A stretch of 9,242 bases of DNA from Bacillota bacterium (GCA_023413555.1 JAEZPG010000084.1:1-9242); one strand, 5' to 3'; positions 1 through 5,966 are shown, counted from the stretch's first letter. Numbers and translations: made by a program. The notes: a model not told the origin generated them from the letters alone.

Positions 1-57
1 CTGGTACTGGGAGGTTTATTCGGCATGCCCAAAAACCTCAATTTATTATAGAAACAT

Positions 58-128
58 AAAAACAGCTCTAATGTCAGTGTTGGTGCAGGTGCAACGCACC
101 TCGCACCCCAACACTTGACACAGAGCCT
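58..128 (-). terminator. Long imperfect hairpin terminator after the lipoprotein gene
   Basis: Read on the minus strand, the sequence after the lipoprotein stop folds into a long imperfect stem. Outer arms AGGCTCT/AGAGCT and TGTCA/TGACA, then GTGTTGG/CCAACAC, then GAGGTGC/GCACCT, close on a GTT loop at about 92-94. The stem has a few bulges and is followed after one G by TTTTT (58-62). Position, orientation and T-run fit an intrinsic terminator for the gene ending at 159. The roughly 30-bp stem is longer than usual. In the plus direction no T-run follows, so it looks unidirectional. Confidence 0.6.
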
Positions 129-158
129 AAAATTACACCCCAACCTTTTATAGTATTA

Positions 159-1211
159 TTATTTTTTTCCTAGTATAACAATCTTCTTTTCATTAAGATT
201 GCTAATTGTTAATGTATCACCTTTATGATTTATGTAAAAATATAAAACTCCTTTTACTTTAGGAACTTTGTTTTCCTTAATTTTGCCCCAGTTGTCAATC
301 GTACTAAAGCTCTTTAGTTCTCTTAAATTCATATCTGTGCAGAATATAGTGAAAGCATTTTCTGCATCTACATACAATGCAACAGATTTTATCCCAGTAA
401 AATAGTTTCCTTTAAGATTGGTTGGAGTGGTTTCCCATGTTGTACCACCATCTGATGTTTTATTTATACTAAAACTCGTATCCATGAAATAGAATGTATC
501 CGGTGCTGTCATGTAGATAGCAACAATATTTGAAGGAATTGTTATTTCAGTCCAAGTCTTTCCACCATCACTAGTTTTTGCCATACGTTTATCAGAAGCA
601 ATAATTCCATTGTTCTCATCGCAAAAACTCATTACTTGACATTGTTCGGGCTCAGAATCCCCAAATGGAGAAACCAACTCGAAAAATTCTCCACCATCGG
701 TGCTCTTTGTAACATTTCCTTGATTACCACAAGTATAAACAACTTGATCAGTAGCAAAATCTAGACCAAATAGACAAGCAGACGAATTATTTGCATTATT
801 CCATTTTTTTGCACCATCTTTAGTATAATGGATTTCTCCAGCATATCCTACGGTAACACCTTGCTTTTTGTTATTAAATCCCGCTGCATAAAATTCATAT
901 TTATATTCTTCAGAATGTATCTGTTTCCAACTAGATCCTAACTTTATATTAGCTGGCTTCACTGCAGGTTTTTTCGTTGCCGGAGCTTTAGTAGCTGGTA
1001 CTTGTGTTGGTATCTTAGTTGGTGCTACTGTTGGTGTTGGTGTTTGCGTTGGTGCTTGTGTAGGCACCTTTGTTGGTACTACTGTAGGAGTAGCTGCAGC
1101 GGTAGGTTCACCTTTTTTTGAATCTAAGTTCTCTGAGTTGTTGGATCCGCACCCTATAGCAGACACCATAATAAACATACATACAAATGCTAGAATTAAT
1201 TTCCTCTTCAT
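159..1211 (-). CDS. Lipoprotein with Pro/Thr linker and Asp-box beta-propeller repeats
   Basis: 350-residue predicted exported lipoprotein. A basic N-terminus (MKRK) and hydrophobic stretch end in a lipobox-like SAIGC with Cys21; the -3 residue is Ala rather than the usual Leu. Residues about 36-88 are a low-complexity PT linker (TPTVVPTKVP-type repeats), as in surface-anchored proteins of Gram-positives. The rest carries Asp-box signatures of sialidase/YCF48-like propellers: TKDGAKKW (130-137), STDGG (170-174), TSDGGKTW (213-220) and TSDGGTTW (252-259). A fifth, degenerate one may lie at STIDNW (303-308). Such domains bind ligands or proteins; no catalytic role can be read here. The start at 1211 is chosen because AGGAG lies 4 nt upstream; a Met six codons earlier (1229) has no ribosome site. 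No clear promoter is visible just upstream. Decayed relatives of this gene lie at 1300-1538. Confidence 0.88.
   Translation of the reverse strand: MKRKLILAFVCMFIMVSAIGCGSNNSENLDSKKGEPTAAATPTVVPTKVPTQAPTQTPTPTVAPTKIPTQVPATKAPATKKPAVKPANIKLGSSWKQIHSEEYKYEFYAAGFNNKKQGVTVGYAGEIHYTKDGAKKWNNANNSSACLFGLDFATDQVVYTCGNQGNVTKSTDGGEFFELVSPFGDSEPEQCQVMSFCDENNGIIASDKRMAKTSDGGKTWTEITIPSNIVAIYMTAPDTFYFMDTSFSINKTSDGGTTWETTPTNLKGNYFTGIKSVALYVDAENAFTIFCTDMNLRELKSFSTIDNWGKIKENKVPKVKGVLYFYINHKGDTLTISNLNEKKIVILGKK
996..1091 (-). repeat. Duplicated 14-residue PT linker unit inside the lipoprotein
   Basis: Two in-frame copies of a TPTVxPTKxPTQxP unit (residues 41-54 at 1050-1091 and 59-72 at 996-1037) are separated by TQTP. 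They differ at three positions (V/A, V/I, A/V). This points to expansion of the linker by internal duplication, typical of flexible spacers that hold a domain away from the membrane or through the cell wall. Confidence 0.7.
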
Positions 1212-1299
1212 AATTCTCCTCGCCTTCATTTCAAATATTACTTAGCTCATAACATACTAAGTGTCCTCATTACATATAAGAAAAAGTTCATGCTACACT

Positions 1300-1444
1300 A
1301 TTCCTTATTTTCTTCCTCAGTGTAGTGAATTTCACTTTCGTATCCTACTGTAACTCATTTTTCATTGTATTAGACTAGCTACATTAATTGGACTTTAATC
1401 ATTACTATAACTTCTTTCTAAGTAAGCCCCAATTAAATATTAGC
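1300..1444 (-). pseudogene. Decayed paralogue fragment of the Asp-box lipoprotein
   Basis: The minus strand here matches the downstream lipoprotein at residues about 88-140. Translating 1354-1319 gives VTVGYESEIHYT against VTVGYAGEIHYT in the intact gene, 10 of 12 identical. Upstream, 1444-1427 reads GCTAATATTTAATTGGGG against GCTAATATAAAGTTAGGA, giving ANI-stop-LG for ANIKLG; the following Trp codon has become TAG. Between these blocks TAATGTAGC aligns with TTATGCAGC, but with a 2-nt shift. In-frame stops and a frameshift show it is no longer coding. An ATG at 1464-1466 (ATGAAGAAACGAG) could be the relic of its start, which would imply loss of most of the signal and linker. Alignment was done by eye. 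Confidence 0.72.
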
Positions 1445-1474
1445 TCTTTTTCTCTCGTTTCTTCATTGTTGATA

Positions 1475-1538
1475 CTATTTTATTTTTGCAATTGATTTTC
1501 TGAAGGTGACAACCGCATATTCTTCTTTAAGATTCTAA
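1475..1538 (-). pseudogene. Possible 3' tail of a second lipoprotein paralogue
   Basis: Read on the minus strand, 1538-1525 is TTAGAATCTTAAAG, matching TTAGCAATCTTAATG near the 3' end of the intact lipoprotein gene with one base missing. The frame then reads NLKEEYAVVTFRKSIAKIK-stop, compared with NLNEKKIVILGKK-stop in the intact protein. The position fits: this tail precedes the internal fragment at 1300-1444, as expected if copies were once arrayed in tandem. The match is short, so it is less certain than the neighbouring fragment. Confidence 0.45.
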
Positions 1539-1750
1539 AAAAAATATGAGTACGTAAATTATCCAACAAAAAGCTATCCAACAAAAATAACATTTGCATA
1601 TGTAATACATATATTGTTATATGTAAATATAACATATATTGTTATTATAATACATCTTTTGTTAAATTGGAACTATAAATGTTGCCCATTCAATGAATTT
1701 AATGAATTTAAAGTTTAACCTTAAAGTTTACCTTTTTCCACCACATTTAT
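1539..1750. other. AT-rich intergenic stretch with nested short repeats, no gene
   Basis: No convincing coding frame is present. ACATATATTGTTAT occurs twice (1607-1620 and 1632-1645, 25-bp period). Inverted pairs include ATAACA/TGTTAT (1629-1645), TTATAT/ATATAA (1617-1632) and ATGTA/TACAT (1600-1610). TATCCAACAAAAA occurs at about 1559-1571 and 1574-1586 with one base changed, and AATGAATTTA and AAAGTTTA are each doubled at 1690-1730. A TATAAT on the minus strand (1644-1649) has only a poor -35 (TTCCAA). It may be the old promoter or operator region of the decayed paralogues. Confidence 0.45.
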
Positions 1751-1786
1751 AAAAGATAGAGCCCTATTATTAGGCTCTATCTTCTT
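1751..1786 (-). terminator. Rho-independent terminator of the sigma factor/zinc-ribbon operon
   Basis: A perfect 11-bp stem, AAGATAGAGCC (1753-1763) with GGCTCTATCTT (1773-1783), encloses a 9-nt loop. On the minus strand it is followed by TTTT and AT-rich sequence. It lies 32 nt past the zinc-ribbon stop codon, in the right orientation to end that transcript. The plus-strand side has only a broken T-run. Confidence 0.85.
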
Positions 1787-1817
1787 AAGAAAGACAAATT
1801 AATTATCTATATTATTT

Positions 1818-2168
1818 TTAATTCGCATACTTTACATTGCATTTATTACATATTACTTCATAATGATAACTATCCAGATTTTTCTCCAATATTGTAAATA
1901 ATGGAGACATGTCAGAAGGACAACAAAGTCTATTTCTATTAATTATCAGATTACATTCTGCAATAACCGCAGTACTGGCATCTGTAAACGCAATATGCAT
2001 ACTTCCATGGCTACCACACTTACATTGATACTCAAATTGAAAACTATCATATGTCACATAACACAAATATCCGAGATTCTTACCGCAATTGTCACAATAC
2101 ATCCAACCTCCATATGTACTTGCAAGTCTTGTTCCTATCAATTCTTTTACTATTGGTACTCTAGCCAT
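1818..2168 (-). CDS. Small double zinc-ribbon-like protein coupled to a sigma factor
   Basis: 116 residues, cytoplasmic (no signal or membrane segment). Two Cys clusters suggest two zinc ribbons: CDNCG (Cys25, Cys28) with CKCG (Cys49, Cys51), and CC (Cys82, Cys83) with CNKC (Cys107, Cys110). I do not recognise a named family. The gene starts 1 nt after the sigma factor stop; AGGGG sits 6 nt before the ATG and overlaps the end of that gene, so translation is probably coupled and the two proteins made in step. A hairpin terminator follows. A role as a partner or modulator of the sigma factor, possibly metal- or redox-responsive, is inference from position and Cys content only. It lacks the membrane helix and HxxxCxxC motif of ordinary zinc-binding anti-sigma factors. 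Confidence 0.85.
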   Translation of the reverse strand: MARVPIVKELIGTRLASTYGGWMYCDNCGKNLGYLCYVTYDSFQFEYQCKCGSHGSMHIAFTDASTAVIAECNLIINRNRLCCPSDMSPLFTILEKNLDSYHYEVICNKCNVKYAN

Positions 2169-2169
2169 A

Positions 2170-3003
2170 TTACACCCCTGTCATAATTGTTTTCAAACTA
2201 TCTGATGTGAGTAGCTTCTGGAGAAATTGCTTCATCTCTTTAGGAGCACTATATCTTGGCATATTTGCAAAAATCAAAGATAATTCATCCAATTTCTCCA
2301 TAGCCTGTGTAAATTCAACCCTATCTACTTGCTCTGATTGACTATATTCAAGATTCTTCGGATTTAGTCGATGTGACGCAATCGCTAAGCCTACTCTTTT
2401 TTGGCAGTTACATTTACCTGTTTTAGACAAGCCACAATACTCTTCTAGGAAGTCTGCCACTTTTTTCCGTATACGAGATAACCTTTGTCGATAAGCCTCT
2501 GGCGTTAATTCCAATATCTCTCCACAGATTTTACTATCCATCTTAAACATTACACCTAGAACATAGATTAAGCGACTTTCCTTGTCAAGACATTGTAGCA
2601 TAACATTGGTACAGGATAGATTTAATTCATCAGCCAATAATTTTTCGTCAACATTTTGGAGTAATTCTGGATTGTTTGGTATAAATCCCTGATCAATGTC
2701 CTTGCCATAAAGTTCAAAACTCAAAGGCATTTGTGCAAACATATGCTTTTTATAATTTATCAGAAAATTTGTTGCTATGCGATACACCCATGTAGAAAAA
2801 GCACTTTCTTTGCGAAACGAAGATAACTGGGTAATGATTTTAATAATTACCTCTTGAGTTGCATCTTGTGCATCATGAGGGCTTCCAAGCATGCGTAGTG
2901 AAAGATTATAAATCATATCTTCCACACTTATTATGAGAGTTTCTAACGCTGTTTTATTTCCTTCCAACGCTTTGTCAACTAGCTCAAAGGTTTCATTTTG
3001 CAT
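2170..3003 (-). CDS. ECF-type RNA polymerase sigma factor with C-terminal extension
   Basis: 277 residues. Region 2 spans about 14-86: DAQDATQEVIIKI (44-56) is the core-binding helix and FSTWVYRIATN (69-79) the -10 recognition helix. Region 4 spans about 130-188, with a helix-turn-helix around ICGEILELTPEAYRQRLSRIRKK (159-181). Beyond it lies an extra ~88 residues beginning CGLSKTGKCNC (190-200), then a helical tail. Ordinary ECF factors are about 160-200 residues, so this belongs to the group with C-terminal extensions, which in other ECF groups can regulate the sigma in place of an anti-sigma. No anti-sigma with a membrane helix lies nearby. The start at 3003 is supported by AAGGAGG 7 nt upstream; a GTG 13 codons earlier (3042) has no such site. 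It forms an operon with the zinc-ribbon gene. Confidence 0.9.
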   Translation of the reverse strand: MQNETFELVDKALEGNKTALETLIISVEDMIYNLSLRMLGSPHDAQDATQEVIIKIITQLSSFRKESAFSTWVYRIATNFLINYKKHMFAQMPLSFELYGKDIDQGFIPNNPELLQNVDEKLLADELNLSCTNVMLQCLDKESRLIYVLGVMFKMDSKICGEILELTPEAYRQRLSRIRKKVADFLEEYCGLSKTGKCNCQKRVGLAIASHRLNPKNLEYSQSEQVDRVEFTQAMEKLDELSLIFANMPRYSAPKEMKQFLQKLLTSDSLKTIMTGV

Positions 3004-3035
3004 AATTATTCCTCCTTGAATATTCTTCACTTTAT

Positions 3036-3062
3036 TAGACACTATAATATTAGAAGTTGTGA
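3036..3062 (-). promoter_or_regulatory. Possible ECF-style promoter of the sigma factor operon
   Basis: On the minus strand ACAACTT is followed by GTC, with 15 nt between AAC (3056-3058) and GTC (3038-3040). This resembles the AAC...CGTC/CGTA layout of ECF promoters such as SigM and SigW sites and lies about 35 nt before the start codon, which would allow autoregulation. A competing SigA-like -10, TATAAT at 3105-3110, lacks a good -35. Neither is proven. Confidence 0.28.
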
Positions 3063-3127
3063 CAAATTATTTAAATACTTTTACAAGTTAGGTAGGATTT
3101 GCAAATTATACAAAATGTATTTCTTTC

Positions 3128-3727
3128 TTACCTCTTTTGGACCTTTACTCTCATAATCGTTTTATAATTATCCATCTTCGTCTTTCTCATATCATTTAGA
3201 TAGATATCATGAGTATATAAATCACAGTTTACTTTATTAAGTTCGGCAAATACCTGCATTCTATTAAGTGTGTCATTCATTAGATTATAATCGCCAGCAT
3301 GAAAACACTGAATACACTTTCCGAACTCTATTTTATTATAGTTTAATCTATCGTATTCGATATTTTTTTTCTTTATCCTTGCTATTTCCTTAGCTCTTTC
3401 CACCATTTCCTCATTGATGAATTCTGGTTGCATAATCATCATAGTCCATGTAAATATGGTTTTTTTGTTGCTTTTGTCAAGATACCAAGTAACCTCCATT
3501 GGATTTACTTTGTAATCCATGTTTAGTTGTTTACGTACAATTTCGAACTTTAATAAATAGGATATGGTATATAATGCTTCACAGGATTTTTGAAAATCCT
3601 CTTCCCTGGGATGACCACTTCCTTCAAAAGTCAGATAACCCATTAGAGGAACATCTACAAAAAAAGGCTTTGCCTTTTTACTAGTATATAAAAGCTTAAG
3701 ATTATCATTATATTGATACATTTCCAT
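3128..3727 (-). CDS. Stand-alone GyrI-like small-molecule-binding protein
   Basis: 199 residues, cytoplasmic, of the GyrI-like (SOUL/AraC effector-binding fold) family in its stand-alone form. Family-typical segments: GYLTFEGSGHP (30-40), DYKVNPMEVTWYL (71-83), WTMMIMQPEFI (94-104), GKCIQCFHAGDY (136-147) and YTHDIYLNDMRKT (171-183), close to the Listeria lin2189 type as I recall it. Proteins of this fold bind amphipathic or aromatic drugs, and some stand-alone members hydrolyse cyclopropane-bearing genotoxins; whether this one is enzymatic cannot be told from sequence alone. It starts 11 nt after the BtrH-like gene, with GGGGAG 6 nt before ATG, so the two form an operon under the MerR-type promoter at 4829-4859. 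No hairpin terminator is visible after its stop, so some read-through into the sigma factor gene is possible. Confidence 0.88.
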   Translation of the reverse strand: MEMYQYNDNLKLLYTSKKAKPFFVDVPLMGYLTFEGSGHPREEDFQKSCEALYTISYLLKFEIVRKQLNMDYKVNPMEVTWYLDKSNKKTIFTWTMMIMQPEFINEEMVERAKEIARIKKKNIEYDRLNYNKIEFGKCIQCFHAGDYNLMNDTLNRMQVFAELNKVNCDLYTHDIYLNDMRKTKMDNYKTIMRVKVQKR

Positions 3728-3738
3728 GATGGTCTCCC

Positions 3739-4794
3739 CTATTGTTCCTCTCTAATCAGTTCATAGGCTTCTCTTGCACTTCTTCCATTATCCAATAATA
3801 ACTCCTGAATCTCAATAGTACTATCACTATCCTTAAGATAATCTCTCACTATGTAATGCACTATCTTCTCCATATTCTTTCCACACAACTGAAATAACTC
3901 CCCTGACTTAATCCAATAACTGTGCCCGTACTTTTCGCCAAGTACACTCAACATCGCACCAAAACGATCGTAGTTCCCGTGGTAAGGCATATCTTCCCCT
4001 TTTTCGCCTAGAATCGGATTTGGTAGTTTTGGTACCATGCCAAACCATTCCGTCATTGCTACCAGATGCTTCTTATACTCTTCCTTTGAATACTGTTCTT
4101 TCCACACTGGTAATAACTTAGCAAGCTTTGAATAAGCATTCACCCCGACAAAATCGGGTTTTATGCATAACTGACGCTCTGCCTTCTGTCTCATACATAC
4201 TTTTGCTAATTCATATTGATCCAGTAATGTGTCAGAAAGTTTAAACCGTATAAAACCATTCTTATCACCAACTGAACTCTTTCCTACCTGCCACGCTTGT
4301 ACTAATTCACTTTCAGGGAGTTCTTGAAGTTCTACTCGGTCACAATCATAGATATATACACAGCTTTTATCACTATCATATCCTACCATCATCACATAGT
4401 GCATAGGGATATGGATTTTGTGATACATCTTCAAGTAGGGAAGATAGTACATATCAAGGGGGCCAAGAATAACAGGCTTTCCATTGTCTATCTCTTTTTT
4501 TATTGAGGAAAGTGCATAAGACAAGGTTCTTCCCTTTGAGATTTGATACTGTAAACCAAGGTCATCCTTGATTCTGTTGTAAGTCTTTCTGGTTCTTCCA
4601 TCACAGGTACTAAGAAAATAAGGATTTTCTCTGTCCATCTTCACCAGTGTTGTCTCCCCATAACTGCTAAGTGCAAAGAGAAATCCATCTGGAAGTTCCT
4701 GATTTGTCTTAGTTGCATATACATCCTCAATGCCACTCCACATACAGCAACCACTTGCAAGGTGGTGTTTTACTTCAACCATTACTTTACTCAT
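3739..4794 (-). CDS. BtrH-like protein with papain/C39-like N-terminal domain
   Basis: 351 residues, no signal peptide. The N-terminal half resembles the BtrH N-terminal domain, named for the butirosin acyltransferase that moves an acyl group from a carrier protein to an aminoglycoside amine. Visible marks: a Cys-containing start HHLASGCC (10-17), LDMYYLPY (113-120), the His motif HYVMMVGYD (132-140) and IYDCD (148-152). These give a plausible Cys/His/Asp triad of Cys17 (or Cys16), His132 and Asp150. The usual His-Cys pair at the nucleophile is Cys-Cys here, which is odd. The C-terminal part (about 200-351), including GNYDRFGAML (273-282), fits the DUF4872-like region often joined to it. AAAGGA lies 7 nt before the ATG. 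The substrate is unknown; no carrier protein or aminoglycoside genes lie nearby, so a biosynthetic role is not supported. Expression probably follows the MerR protein encoded upstream. Confidence 0.82.
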   Translation of the reverse strand: MSKVMVEVKHHLASGCCMWSGIEDVYATKTNQELPDGFLFALSSYGETTLVKMDRENPYFLSTCDGRTRKTYNRIKDDLGLQYQISKGRTLSYALSSIKKEIDNGKPVILGPLDMYYLPYLKMYHKIHIPMHYVMMVGYDSDKSCVYIYDCDRVELQELPESELVQAWQVGKSSVGDKNGFIRFKLSDTLLDQYELAKVCMRQKAERQLCIKPDFVGVNAYSKLAKLLPVWKEQYSKEEYKKHLVAMTEWFGMVPKLPNPILGEKGEDMPYHGNYDRFGAMLSVLGEKYGHSYWIKSGELFQLCGKNMEKIVHYIVRDYLKDSDSTIEIQELLLDNGRSAREAYELIREEQ

Positions 4795-4799
4795 AATAT

Positions 4800-4834
4800 T
4801 ATCCTTTCTTTTTTCGTGTTTTATAGAAAGGATA
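4800..4834 (-). repeat. Perfect 10-bp inverted repeat joining -10 box and ribosome site
   Basis: TATCCTTTCT (4800-4809) and AGAAAGGATA (4825-4834) are exact inverted copies separated by 15 nt. On the minus strand the first arm contains the -10 hexamer (TATCCT) and the second contains the AAAGGA ribosome binding site of the BtrH-like gene. In RNA reading through from merR both arms would be present and could hide the ribosome site. RNA starting at the local promoter (predicted near 4820-4822) would lack the first arm. Confidence 0.6.
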
Positions 4835-4859
4835 AACCCTCGTACAATGTAAGAGTCAA
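4829..4859 (-). promoter_or_regulatory. MerR-type promoter with 19-bp spacer and operator
   Basis: On the minus strand -35 TTGACT (4854-4859) and -10 TATCCT (4829-4834) are separated by 19 bp (4835-4853). This over-long spacer is the hallmark of promoters activated by MerR-family regulators, which twist the DNA to realign the two boxes. The spacer holds an imperfect dyad: 4836-4856 on the plus strand begins ACCCT and ends AGAGT, as in BmrR/Mta-type operators. It lies between merR (4867-5667) and the BtrH-like gene, about 35 nt before the latter's start. Confidence 0.78.
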
Positions 4860-4866
4860 GAATAAA

Positions 4867-5667
4867 TTATCTTTTTTCTTTTACTGGAAAACAAAGTTCT
4901 GTAATAAAATCATTTTCATCTACACAATTTCCAGGAGATTTATGATAGATAGTAAAGACACGACCATTAATCTCTAGCTTATTGGCCTCCAACCATTTAG
5001 CAACCATTCTATTAATCGCATACATTTTTTTATAGGTTCCCATAAACACCATGGAGGCCACCTCTTGTTCTTCCACTTTAAAAACCTGAAGTGGCTTATC
5101 AACCGTATAACACTTACCAATTGGGAATTGCACTTCCAGTTGCATCTTCCCTGATTGCTCGTCAACCCCTTTATAAATAGCGATAGCCGGTGTTCCAGGA
5201 TCAACCATGATTTGATTTTTCTCACAGGCTACACTTAATCTATTCCACATAACACCCTCATCTGGATATGTACTTATCTCACCGCTCAAGCTTGCCACCC
5301 ACATGGCATGCATTCTTTTACGAACTATGTTTAATGCATATTCTTCTGCACTCATTACGGATTTAATCTGCTCGATCTGCCTATTGGTCTTTTCAATCTC
5401 CTCATATTTACTGCGCAGTTTCTCCAGTAAAAAAGAATTGATATCAGCCTGCGATTGCGACATAATCTTACGTATGTCTTCCAGACCAAACCCCATCTCC
5501 TTTAAGGCGATAATCTGATTAGCCTGTACCAGCTGTTCTTTATCATAATACCGATATCCACTTGCTTCATCTATATAGCTAGGAACAAGAAGGCCAATTT
5601 TATCGTAATGCCTTAGCATATTTATACTAATGGATGACAATTCCACAAATTCACCAATTCTAAGCAT
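4867..5667 (-). CDS. MerR-family regulator with GyrI-like effector domain (BmrR/BltR type)
   Basis: 266 residues. The winged helix-turn-helix is at about 2-70: LRIGEFVELSSISINMLRHY (2-21), then DKIGLLVPS and SGYRYYDKEQL (36-46). A coiled coil at about 80-108 forms the dimer. Residues about 112-263 form a GyrI-like ligand-binding domain, with MGTYKKMYAINRMVAKWL (209-226) and a closing TELCFPVK (256-263). Family members sense hydrophobic or cationic drugs and activate promoters with 19-20-bp spacers; exactly such a promoter lies just downstream. The start at 5667 is chosen because AGGAGG is 9 nt upstream; the ATG at 5673 is only 3 nt from it. The stop is separated from the promoter at 4829-4859 by only a few bases, with no terminator between. 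Confidence 0.92.
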   Translation of the reverse strand: MLRIGEFVELSSISINMLRHYDKIGLLVPSYIDEASGYRYYDKEQLVQANQIIALKEMGFGLEDIRKIMSQSQADINSFLLEKLRSKYEEIEKTNRQIEQIKSVMSAEEYALNIVRKRMHAMWVASLSGEISTYPDEGVMWNRLSVACEKNQIMVDPGTPAIAIYKGVDEQSGKMQLEVQFPIGKCYTVDKPLQVFKVEEQEVASMVFMGTYKKMYAINRMVAKWLEANKLEINGRVFTIYHKSPGNCVDENDFITELCFPVKEKR

Positions 5668-5896
5668 TACCATCTTCCTCCTTCACAATCCTTACAGTGG
5701 TTATTAAAAACATATATTCCTGTTTTACCTCTATCTCAAAAGTTATATAGATAGCATCTTCCCTACTTTTTCCTGTCTCATCTGAAGAATATATCTTAAA
5801 CACTTTTCTTTCCTTTTCATCAACCACTGATAGTGTTACGTCGTCCTTAGGGGCGAAACCTTCTATATTATAGCATATTATTCTATATTTTTCTGT
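5660..5896 (-). pseudogene. Start-less coding-like frame overlapping the merR start
   Basis: A 78-codon open frame on the minus strand reads TEKYRIICYNIEGFAPKDDV and continues to FLITTVRIVKEEDGNA-stop. Its amino-acid mix and codon pattern look like real protein, with alternating charged and hydrophobic beta-like stretches. Its stop TAG (5660-5662) overlaps the merR ATG by 8 nt, and its last codons supply the merR ribosome site, as in a translationally coupled gene pair. There is no ATG near the front; an in-frame GTG at 5825-5827 (55 residues) lacks a ribosome site, and the frame is closed by a TAG at 5897-5899. I read it as the surviving 3' part of a gene once co-translated with merR, or less likely a small gene with an unusual start. 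The product is not recognised. Confidence 0.4.
5867..5875 (-). promoter_or_regulatory. Extended -10 element upstream of merR
   Basis: On the minus strand TGCTATAAT gives a perfect -10 (5867-5872) with the TGn extension, which can work without a strong -35; the best -35 candidates upstream (CAGAAA or TAGACA) are poor or badly spaced. It lies after the terminator at 5967-5992 and about 200 nt before the merR start, so it is the best candidate for merR transcription. A second TATAAT at 5906-5911 has no good -35 either. Confidence 0.4.
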
Positions 5897-5966
5897 CTAT
5901 TAATTATTATACTCGAGTTAATTCTTCTCTGAGAATCTCTGCAATGAGCAACAGAACTAATCCTAC

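Noticed and set aside
1..57. Possible end of a plus-strand gene (frame ending GTGRFIRHAQKPQFIIET-stop at 57-59, or LVLGGLFGMPKNLNLL-stop at 49-51) or the start of a minus-strand gene (ATG at 24-26, MPNKPPST).
   Set aside because: Each is under 20 codons and cut by the window edge. More than one frame is open, so none can be chosen.
1995..2186. Plus-strand 63-codon frame opposite the zinc-ribbon gene.
   Set aside because: It is a shadow of the real minus-strand gene, with no ribosome site and a composition that merely mirrors the Cys codons.
4974..5225. Minus-strand 83-codon frame inside merR.
   Set aside because: It is an out-of-frame shadow of the MerR gene, which has clear domains throughout.
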